A stretch of DNA of 64,000 nucleotides, taken from assembly GCF_905220365.1 (NCBI RefSeq), contig NC_061136.1:12131702-12195701 (forward strand), given 5' to 3'. This DNA comes from Vanessa cardui (Eukaryota; Arthropoda; Insecta; Lepidoptera; Nymphalidae). Positions 54,686 to 64,000 of the stretch are shown one piece after another. Below the pieces are notes generated by a model. That model was not told the origin of the DNA and searched no databases. It was given only the letters and a program-made list of their open reading frames with translations. Both the position numbers and the translations under genes were made by a program. Numbering within the stretch: the first letter of the stretch is position 1; each line of letters begins with the position of its first letter.

Positions 54686-55498
54686 ACATACAGATACAAA
54701 AACATGTCAAAAGTGAACTTAGTATAACAGGCTTATCCCTTAAAGGAATTTCTTCGAGCATATCCATCAAGTGGAACAAAGGCTCTAAAGTTTTCGTAAG
54801 AGATATGAGAGAGCCAACTTATTAATCCGAAGACTGAGGATGGCATAATCGTCGCGTCAAAACTATTTAGAAGAGGTTGAGTTCACTGAAGACAGACAGA
54901 AAGATATACGAGATTAGAACAGCTCTCGAACAACATAAAAACAAAAAGACGCTTGATGATATGGCTGAGATTCTGAAGGCGGGTGATGCTCCAATCCTTA
55001 GGGTCCTTTAGGAATTTTCAACTCCGTTATACTTGATGGTCAATGTCACTGCTATATCACAGTGATCTTCTAAAAAAGGGGCAATGGAACCTTCTTGTTT
55101 GCTCGCAGACCAGAGAGTATTCATAATGTGTGTGCCAGAAAAGGCACGTAACAATGGAGGCACACTATGTACCTCTTAGTGTACGTCATATAATCATACA
55201 AATTGTAAATTATTATATGTATGTATGCAATAAATTTAACAAAAAAATAATTGTTGTAGCCTAAGTTACTTACTCCATCAGCATTCTACTAATAAGAGTC
55301 TCGCCAAAATCGGTCCAGTCCTTTCAGAAATTAGCTGAAACAAAAAGACAAAAATTGAAAAAAATATGTTATTTTGGTAAAAATACATTTAGTAAAAAGT
55401 GGTTACTTTAATACTAGAAAAGTACACTCCAATTTTATTATATATGTATATATGTTTGATCGTGTAACATAGTAAAAGCAATGTAAACCAATTCAAAA
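54686..55498. other. Stretch without recognised gene
   Basis: Less AT-rich than average up to 55150, with fragments such as ALEQHKNKKTLDDMAEILKAGD (54925-54990, plus strand) that look protein-like but are short and broken by stops. Could be a dead transposon coding region. An AATAAA signal lies at 55229-55234. Confidence 0.3.
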
Positions 55499-55690
55499 AA
55501 TCTAAATCAAAATAAACTTTATTCAAATGGGCTTTTACAACCACTTTTGAATCGTCATTTAACAATTAAGTGTAGCTACCACCGGTTCGGAAAGTAGATT
55601 TTACCGAGAAGAACCGGCAAGACACTCAGTAGTTACTCTTTTTCAACATTTAAAAAATACAGTCATGTTAGTTAATACAATTATTTAAAT
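55499..55690 (+). repeat. Interspersed repeat family A, best copy
   Basis: AATCAAAATAAACTTTATTC, TTTTACAACCACTTTTGAAT, TACCACCGGTTCGGAAAGTA, GAGAAGAACCGGCAAGACAC and CAGTAGTTACTCTTTTTCAA in full order. Used here as reference for the family. Confidence 0.68.
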
Positions 55691-56296
55691 TAATATTAAT
55701 AAATCCTGCCTTTTAGTCCAACTAAAATTATTCCCTTACTAAAATTCCATAAAAAAATGTTAAAACATTTTATTTATGTGTCAGCTATTTTACTTCACAA
55801 GCCACTATTATTAACGGGGATATAACGATGACACCTCTTACACATTGAACTCGCTTCCCGGAAAATAAAAAAAAAAAACGAACTCGTTTCAAATCGTTGT
55901 AGAGTATACTTATTTATTACTCTATAGAGCTCGGTTTACCGTGCTAGAATAAACAGCGGCTACGATGGTAGAGTGCGTATTATCCCTGTCCCGGTTCAAT
56001 ATAAACAACTCGGGATAATGGCACCGTAGCGATACAAGCGAATAAAGTAAACAGCTGATCGGACTCGTTCTATACAAAAACTAGAACATTATTTGCTATC
56101 TCAGCATTTACATGGAATAAATTAATATTATTTTCTAAAGGAAACGTAGCTACCAAACTTGCTACAACTTGCTATCGTGTCGGTGTAATTGGTGCCGTAT
56201 GTTTTCAAATACTACAATTGTAAACAGAAAAAATCGATTGGGTTTTCAAATATTTTTAGAATAATTATTACTACTTCCAAACATCAGATAATCTGT

Positions 56297-56690
56297 CGCC
56301 AAATAGCAATAATTGATATTGCTGTATTCCGATTTAAAGGCTGAATGAGTCATTAGTTTCAGCTATAAGGGACATAACATCTCAGTTTCCAAGTTTGGTG
56401 CATTGGTGATATAAGAGATAGTTTATATTTCAAACAGCGCCAATGTCTGTGTGTGAGGTGACTCATTTGTCAATCCACCTACCCATTAGAAAATACAAAA
56501 TTTTGAATGCTTTCCGTGTTGAATATATTACCTTGTTGAAAGGCGCGGCTGTATCTTCAGATATTCTAGCACCAAACAGCAATACCATGATTGTGTTCCA
56601 ATTTGAAGGCTGAGTGAGTATATAACATTTAATTCCTTAAGGTTGGAGGCGCATTCTTTTTGGGTAGTGGCCCATTGGACCATCCGCTTA
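56297..56690 (+). repeat. Two tandem decayed family B copies
   Basis: First: CAAATAGCAATAATTGATAT, AAGGGACATAACATCTCAGT (56297-56480). Second: ATTCTAGCACCAAACAGCAA, AAGGCTGAGTGAGTATATAA, AAGGTTGGAGGCGCATTC (56555-56690). Both plus-sense. Confidence 0.5.
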
Positions 56691-56699
56691 TATATAATA

Positions 56700-59350
56700 T
56701 AACAACAATATGAGTCTTTGTTTCAACACTATACGAAACAGCTGAAATGGACAATATTATACTGAATTTAGTACACTATAGTAGCGTAGACATTTATCCC
56801 GGATCTGATTTCATTTCATCTTACTCTGTTTCAAAGTACCTACATTAACTAATCCGATTAGATCGTGTTGAGTTATTCTGACAGATAATAGATTGAATTC
56901 TGTGGAATACGAATAAGAGTCAATTACAATCTTAAGTTCAACGTTAAGTAGTTTTACACAAAGAAATCACTTATACATTCTTATCAAATTAAAGAATGTC
57001 ATAATAGCTATTTCAGTGAAACCAAAGTATACTTTATTCACTATTCGAATAAAGTATATTTTGGCTTTTTGAAATTTTTATTTTACGCTTACTTGAAACT
57101 TATACTTATAAAACCACCTCTGCAAATCAGTCGGTTTTTTAAAACATAATAATAACGCCTGTATTATATACTGAGATAGAGACTATTTTGGACCATATAC
57201 GTAACCCCGTAAATCAATTATCCTTACTCATCATCATTCTCTTGCCCTTATCCCAATTTTATTTAGGGTTGGCGCAGCATGTTTTCTTCCATACTTCTCT
57301 GTCGGTTATGATTATTCTTACTCATTAATCGTTAATGAAATTGGAGTTCAAATTAATTTATATACACAACTCGAATTCGAAGAAATGAACGTCAAGAAAC
57401 AGGTATCATTTGTTTTAGATTTATCTTCCCATTCGTTCATTCTTTCCCTCATTCATTCAATGCACCATTGGTCAATATTTGTCCTACCATCGTCTAGTTC
57501 TCTATTACCTCTGATATAATTTTATCAATAAAACAAATTAAATGATACTTTTATGATAGTACCGTGAAAGTATTTCCAATATACATCGGAAACATTTTCA
57601 AATAACTTATCTGATATTGCCAATGTCTGATCTAGATAATAGTTGCAATGTACTACGTCGTGCATTCAGATAACCTCAGAATATATACACGTGGAAATGG
57701 CATAAACGATTTTATTATTGAAAGTGTATTCATTTAAATTTTTATGATAAAAAAAACGCAAATAAGAATGACAGTGTATCAGGCCATTGCTGGCCAAGAG
57801 GTAAACTCTTTTTGGAATGGTTTGGAGTTGAAGCTGCTACACGCAGTTGCGTGGATGCCTGTGTATAGTACAATCATCTGACACATGTTGGTTTACATAC
57901 CATAATATTTATGCATTATTTATATACATATTTCGCACAAGCCACGAATAGTGCTAGGATAAGATTGACGTTCTTTTATTATTTATATCTCGCGACTTCA
58001 GAATTCTCTTGTGACGTGAAGGTCTGTGAAAAAGTAAACAATAAAAATTATTGTCATAGTATAGTGAAATCATACAACGGATGAATGCTTATTTAAATTT
58101 ATCGATATAGATACATTGTTTATAAAAGAAGATACTTTTGTGTATTATTAAAAATATTAAACCAATATACGTAAAATTTAAAACTTATCTGCAGATGAAG
58201 CGCATTTTGAAGAAAATTCAGCATTGAGTATTACATAATTAAGTTAGTTTTACTGTTAAAACTAATTTAAATTCATTCTATTTCATTTATTGACGTGACA
58301 AATTTATGTTCATGTTTGTTGTAGTTAGTAAATAAGTATTATAAATTATTTACTTATGTGAATACAACCAAAAATAAGGAAATAAAATATATTCCTTCAC
58401 TTGCCAATTTTTCCATTAGTCGGATGTCATTTTAGAAATCTTTTATTCTGAGGTCAACGGCGTGAACGTTAAAATTCATATTTCGTATGAAAAATTGAAA
58501 ATCGGTTTGTTGAAAGGTTTGTCTGCAACTTTAGAGCAAAATTTTTCAAGGCGTGTTTGATTGTATCGATCAGAAATTTCCGTATAGGTAACACACAGTC
58601 CTGGAAAAATAAATCGGCCTAATTTGCTTTTTAACATTTAATTTCAAGGTCATTATTAATGAGTTATTACGAACATGACTAAGAAAGTATTACTATTAAA
58701 AAAAAATAAACCCTTTTGCGCGAAATTAAGTATGTTTTTTTGTAAGGCCTTTTTTAGTGTTATTATAATAAGGTGTTGTCTAGCCAAGATTTATTGTTGC
58801 TATACTTCGAATAGTTTATCTTAAATATTAATTAGCAATTTATTAAAGTCTATATTATTATACCAATAGCTATAATAATGAAGAATTGTATACTTAAAAA
58901 GTGCTAACAAATTTTAAACTCATTAGTTTTTTTAAGAACTATACATGCTTATTGTGACAAATTTTAACGTATCATATGCACGATTAATAAAAAAAAACAA
59001 AAGCAGTGACAATGTATCAACATCCTGTTCCTTTTATAAATTTTCGAATGTAACATTGGAAAGCACTCGAATTTACGAAAGCGATTTTGTTATTGAATGG
59101 ATTAAATACATATATAAACGAACGCTCGCTGATGTCATCACACCTACTGCTTTTATATAGGAATAAAAACTGTGCACAGATAAAAAATGCATGATATTTG
59201 TAGTTCTTTTTTAAATAATATTTTTAAAAAAATGTACTGAAAATTGATTTTAAATTAATTTTATATGGTCTTGATTTACAATAAGTAATTTTCGTATATT
59301 TTGATCGTTGTACTTTATTGCAATTAAATCGTAGTTTTAAAGGGAACTAC
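56700..59350. other. AT-rich stretch without recognised gene
   Basis: Only short frames (for example 58945-59160, 71 aa, no domain). A segment near 57780-57860 (GGCCATTGCTGGCCAAGAGG) may be repeat-derived. Confidence 0.3.
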
Positions 59351-59603
59351 AGTAGCATCCTGTATATTTCCCACTGCTTAGGCCTCCTCGCCCTTAGAGG
59401 AGAAGGTTTGGCAGTGGTTTAATTTCGTTGAAAATTGAAAAAAAAAATCCCTTACAATGTTTTCCTTCACCGCCGAGCAGGAAATGAAATATAATCACAA
59501 TTAATCAACCAAATCAAAATTCAGTGGTGCTTGGTGCGTGGGGTTTAAACCCGCTATTATCGGTTAAGATGCACGCGTTGTAACCACTGCGCAATCTCGG
59601 TTC
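59351..59603 (-). repeat. SINE-1 copy, diverged
   Basis: TATTTCCCACTGCTTAGGCC, CTTCACCGCCGAGCAGGAAA, and head with GGTTAAGATGCACGCGTTGT and GCGCAATCTCGG. The CACCACGCTGTTCCAATG part of the body is deleted. Old copy. Confidence 0.75.
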
Positions 59604-59749
59604 TCAGGGGACTAAGGAACCTTTTTTTTTGTCTTAAGACTTTTCACTATGCACTAATGTACTGTACAGCTAAATTTTGATTATTCGTTTCAGGTCTAGT
59701 ATCTAATCAGACTGCAATTCGTGATAGCCAATAGAATCCACGGTCATAT

Positions 59750-60010
59750 CCATTTCAATATCGGTTATGACTTTCTTTGACGCCGATAAAACCTTTATGT
59801 AGGCCTACGATACACGGGCTCCTGGGAACCGGGTCATTTGGGATTATTTTATCGATTATCAACAAAAACCCCTGCGATGGCCGTCCTCGGCACGGATCGG
59901 AGGGGTGGCATCGTTTCCGCATAACGCATCTGCTCTGCATAACCCGACCTCGTAGCTTGTGACCCACGCTCGTGACACAGCAGTGTTCGCTCCTGCCGGG
60001 GTTACTTACA
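59750..60010. other. GC-richer segment, possible retrotransposon fragment
   Basis: ACACGGGCTCCTGGGAACCG, ATGGCCGTCCTCGGCACGGA and CGCTCGTGACACAGCAGTGT stand out from the AT-rich surroundings. Frames are open on both strands (89 and 61 aa) without a recognised domain. It resembles LINE-derived 3' sequence seen in moths; weak. Confidence 0.3.
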
Positions 60011-63000
60011 TAAGCAAACAACATTGTATACTGTATCCCCCAAATTTTACAACGAAGCCATTGTAAGGCTGATTCAATCTATCCGATAAATTATTTCAAT
60101 GATAATAAAAAATGTAAATAAAAAAATAGTTAATATTTTTAACTTTTTATATTCTATTCGGTCTTAACATTCGATATACGCAAGCAAATCAACGAACACA
60201 CACATAGATATATTCAAATTTCTTTGGTCTGGATATTTGTATAATCAAGTGGTATAGTTTTTTAAGCTATAATAAAAGTCTTTTATTACTTAAAATGTTA
60301 AGAAAATGTACTTATTTGGTAGATTACATTTTCAATTGTGTGATTTTTAATTGAAATGGTTCTTGTGCCACACTTAAGTAAAATTTTATTTTAAAACATC
60401 TTGTGATGTGAATCAAATGTAACAAATATTATCTAGGAATGCCAAATCGACGACACCTTAACAAAACTGAGCGCTTAAATGTCAAACAGTTGTATCAATT
60501 TTCAACTTAATATTATTTTTAAATTTTAAAAGTACTATAAATTTCACCAAAAATTTAAAAATATCTCAATAACACATTTTTTTTAAATGTTTTATATGCA
60601 GAATTACAACGCTTGTCTTGAAAACGTCAATCAGATAAAACCAGTTAAATCCGGATGAATAACAACCCTGGGAATATCGATGTACTCGTAAGTCTCGCAT
60701 GAATATAAACATTTCATAAATAACAATGACATTCGTTCTATGTTTGATGTATTCCAGTATATATAATATGTATATACATATATATCTAAGCATAGATAAC
60801 TTAGACATTAATGTAAATTACTTATTATTAATGTCGAGTACGGGCCTAGTAAAGTCAGATTTAAGACTGGCACAAATACATATATGTACATACTCCTTTA
60901 AAAAAAAAAAACGATCTGCCACAATAAATAATTAGATGTTTCTATTTATAATAATAAAAGATATATATCTTTCAATTGTTGGAGAATTATTATAAAACGT
61001 TATTTTATTTTGTCATCTTAAATTACTGATATGGTAAGATTCAGTTATGGAAATAAAAACGTAGAGGATTATTACATAAAAATAAAGAATTAAAGAAATA
61101 AAACACGCTCGTTCCTCTGCGTTGCGTAATGGGATCCCCTCGGTACATTCATAGCTGCGTGATTATGTGAAAATAAAATTAGCCGCTTCCTGTTCATTCA
61201 ATAACAAAAAACATATGAAATGGTTCCTTTATTCGTTGTTGTTTAGCTCGAAATATTTTTTAAAAGGAATCTTTAATTGCTGTCAATGGTGGGATTCTTG
61301 GACTCTTTAAGGACTTTTGCTGCAACACAAACAGGCAGTCAGTCAGGTTACATTTAGTATCTGCCAACGTCTGTGAATTATTTGTCATTTTTTTTTAATT
61401 CGAACTAATTTACAGATTTATTTGGCAAAAGTATCCTCGTAATTTTACACTAATTCAAATTCCAATTAAAAGAGTCACGCTCGCCATTTTCAATTAGCAG
61501 TTAGTTTTTGTCTTAAATTCTTATAACATAATAAATAAATCAACAAATTAAATTCTGTCAGATTAATTATGAATACAATAATAAGTCTTTACATCTGTTT
61601 GTTACGTCATAATGACTAAACTACTTATACCAATTGTAACGAAATTTGACATAGAACTAGCCTGGGACTTGGATAATGATATATATATAGATAAATTATG
61701 GTATGATCCAAATAAAGGAATGTATTGTAAGAAATAACTAAGGAGGCTCGTGAATTTGAGATAATCGTCCTGTTTACACTACATTTGAGAAAAAGATGAT
61801 GATGATGATGGTGAGGTGATACAGAATTGGTCAAATATTATCAAATAAAAGCAATACTAATTTTAGTATGAATTTCAATTCTAATCAATATCTATTGTAG
61901 ATTTGTTTTTATGTATTGCTGCAAATGGTGATGTTTTGGAGAATGTACAGTGATCAATCGTTTTTTTTTTATGCAATCATTCAGCTGTTCACGTAACGTT
62001 ACTTCACAGAGCATCGATGCATGGTATATAGAGTTATGAAAACATAGAGGAGACATATATTCTGATAATAAATTTACTTCATACTCCTTGTATTGATCGT
62101 AGCAAAATTTTTGCTTTAAAGAAATATTAACAGTTCCTTACAGCATCGGTGTAAGGCTTACACCGATGCTCTACTAACTGCGAAGAATTAAGATTTTACT
62201 CGTACATCCCTTGAGTGAGTTACACTGACTCACTCACCGTACGATCTGGTGTCTTGCTATTTGGTAAAAAACTACAAACTATTTTAACGAAAGGTCCTTT
62301 GTTGTTGTTTGGCTTTTCTTCTTAAAAATATAAAGAGAAAAACAAATTAAATTATAAGCACATAAGACGTTTTTGATTTTTAGGTCATAAAGTGATAATA
62401 TTTTTTTTATATTTTTGTTAAATAGTGATTCCTTATCTAGTCATCTATATGGATTACCATGTAAAGTGTGTTTTATCAATATAATCTCTCAAAAGTCAGT
62501 TCATCTGAAATGCCCAAAAAATTTAAATTTGATTTTCATAATAAATACCTAACACATTCCGACATATAAAAGCACATACACGGTAAAAGAGATTTGTGAA
62601 AACATTGATATTGATACGTATTGTTTTTATAATAAAGCTATTCCCATGCGAGAGTACAATGGCGGTATTAGCTGAGCGATTGAACAAAACGCCACGATAC
62701 ACTGCAACGTCGAGTTAGATAAATCTTCCATTTTAGTTACTAGGGTACAATTTAACACGTTGGACACACGCATGCTAAACCTCCATATGTATGTATATAG
62801 ATAGGCATTGGTGAAATAGTTTAGTAGACTTTTGTTTCTTGTTTATAAAATGTTTATATTTTTTATGTTTGCGGGTTATTTAAAGATTTAGAGCTTCCAA
62901 TAACAAAAATCTTCAAATTAAAATGGCACACAAAAAAACCGAAAACAGATTTCGAGAATTGCACAAAATGAATAAGTACAAGGTAGTGAACAAAAAAAAG

Positions 63001-63340
63001 TTGTCTATACTTATAGAATGTTTTTTTTTTTAGTTTACGGGGAAGTTGTAGTGGGTCTCTTTCAAACAGCTCTTAGATGGACTGAATACGTGCATCAAAG
63101 ATTACTTACTCATTACCAATGATTTCTTTCTTAGTAATTTTTATTTGGGCCTAAAAACCGACGTCATATTGATTGTAGTGACGTGTCATGATCGTTGGTT
63201 ACCATACCTACTATTTCGTGACCTTATTATTGACATTCCTGGACAAGTTTGGTTTTATAATACTCATTAATGTATCTCGCTACTCGATACTTTAATATTT
63301 GGAAATATGGAATAACATTTGATTGGCGACTAATTTATTT
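60011..63340. other. AT-rich stretch without recognised gene
   Basis: Short frames only. Contains a (GAT)n run at about 61795-61812 and the palindrome at 62142-62170 (separate entry). No RNA gene seen. Confidence 0.3.
62142..62170. repeat. Perfect 14-bp palindrome carrying tRNA-Gly 5' sequence
   Basis: AGCATCGGTGTAAG (62142-62155), one G, CTTACACCGATGCT (62157-62170). GCATCGGTG within each arm equals the first nine bases of the tRNA-Gly gene. Confidence 0.6.
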
Positions 63341-63630
63341 AAAACAACAAAAGCCTGTAAGTTTTCCACTGCTGGGATAAGGCCTCCTCTCCCTTTTGAG
63401 GAGAAGGCTTAGAACATATTCCACTACGCTGTTCTAATGCGGGTTGGTGGAATTCACATGTTGCAGAATATCTATGAAATTAGACACAAGCTGGTTTTCC
63501 TTCAATGCCGAACACGAGATGAATTATAAACACAAATTAAGCACATGATAATTCAGTGTTGCTTGCCTGAGTTTGAACCCGCAATCATCGGTTAAGATGC
63601 ACGCGTTTTAACCACTGGGCCATCTCGATT
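63341..63630 (-). repeat. SINE-1 copy
   Basis: Minus strand: head GATGGCCCAGTGGTTAAAAC, B box GGGTTCAAACTC, body, CAGCAGTGGAAAACTTACAG, short (TTG)-like tail. About 30 nt of body lost around the AGGAAACC block. Confidence 0.85.
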
Positions 63631-63689
63631 AACGATCGATTATTAACGATTGATTGAAATATTCATATTGTACCTTCAAAACCACATTC

Positions 63690-63990
63690 AACCAAGGTGG
63701 TTCGATGAATAAAGTAACAATAACAACGAAATAAAAGCGTAAAAACAACGCCACCCGGGGCGACAGCTCGGACAAAACATTTCACAGCCTAACGGCGGTC
63801 TACAATAACAGTACACGTTTCCTTTGTATATACCACGCTCAGTGTGAGACGGGAATATTTTTAGAAATGGTAAAGGGCGGTCGCACGCCCGCGGCGCCTG
63901 ATGAGGATGTAGCTGTCTTGAAATGGGTCGCGACATCGCGAGATGAAACTGCATGTTGTGACGTCATGACGTGTGATCGTGAAAATAACA
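63690..63990. other. GC-rich segment with CRE-like sites at the window end
   Basis: ACGCCACCCGGGGCGACAGC, GGCGGTCGCACGCCCGCGGC and ATGGGTCGCGACATCGCGAG lie in a 300-bp CpG-rich patch. TGACGTCA at 63959-63966 is followed directly by TGACGTG at 63967-63973, both ATF/CREB-like. This could be the start of a promoter or first exon continuing past the window. The minus-strand 88-aa frame has no recognised domain. Confidence 0.3.
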
Positions 63991-64000
63991 GCAGTTACAA

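Overview
The window is AT-rich, repeat-dense eukaryotic DNA, most likely from a butterfly or moth (Lepidoptera). This rests on three things: (1) many copies of a tRNA-derived SINE with a (TTG)n tail and of other short repeats that I associate with lepidopteran genomes; (2) two Dong/R4-type non-LTR retrotransposons sitting in TAA microsatellites, the target preference described for Dong of Bombyx mori; (3) RTE-like and Jockey/CR1-like reverse transcriptase remains. There are no bacterial operons, no CRISPR array and no rRNA. I could not recognise a single host protein-coding exon in 64 kb; every protein-like reading frame I can name is transposon-derived.

The one clear set of host genes is a cluster of twelve tRNA-Gly(GCC) genes between 5.9 and 33.2 kb. 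All twelve are identical over the 71-nt gene and each is followed by a T-run. The first and last are on the minus strand and the ten between them on the plus strand. Flanking DNA shows that the cluster grew by segmental duplication: a unit of about 3.3-3.5 kb carrying two tRNA genes plus a decayed minus-strand reverse transcriptase is present twice (about 19.7-22 kb and 23.2-25 kb), and short upstream blocks are shared by subsets of the genes.

Layout. 0-1 kb: minus-strand ORF1 of a CR1/Jockey-like retrotransposon (PHD finger, coiled coil, FP/RRM-like domain), broken by a frameshift. 1-5.7 kb: AT-rich DNA with decayed repeats. 5.9-11.1 kb: tRNA-Gly 1 to 3 with repeats between. 11.5-16.7 kb: a nested pair, the 3' end of an RTE-like element whose (TTA)n tail holds a near-complete 4.5-kb Dong-like element on the minus strand. 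17.2-19.3 kb: an RNase H/zinc-knuckle fragment and a second RTE 3' end interrupted by a SINE. 19.9-33.2 kb: tRNA-Gly 4 to 12. 33.5-36.6 kb: SINEs, a TA-target MITE carrying a SINE, and a 5'-truncated Dong-like copy of a different lineage. 36.6-64 kb: AT-rich DNA with SINEs, Helitron- or MITE-like repeats, a 588-bp foldback element, a second MITE copy and short retroposed fragments.

Best candidates for a second look: the tRNA-Gly array and its duplicated tRNA-plus-RT module; the Dong element whose single long frame is cut by one in-frame TAA between its Myb-like and RT parts; the 588-bp foldback element with 224-nt arms; and a 17-bp snap-back palindrome at the 5' junction of a truncated SINE. 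I found no convincing new multi-gene system.
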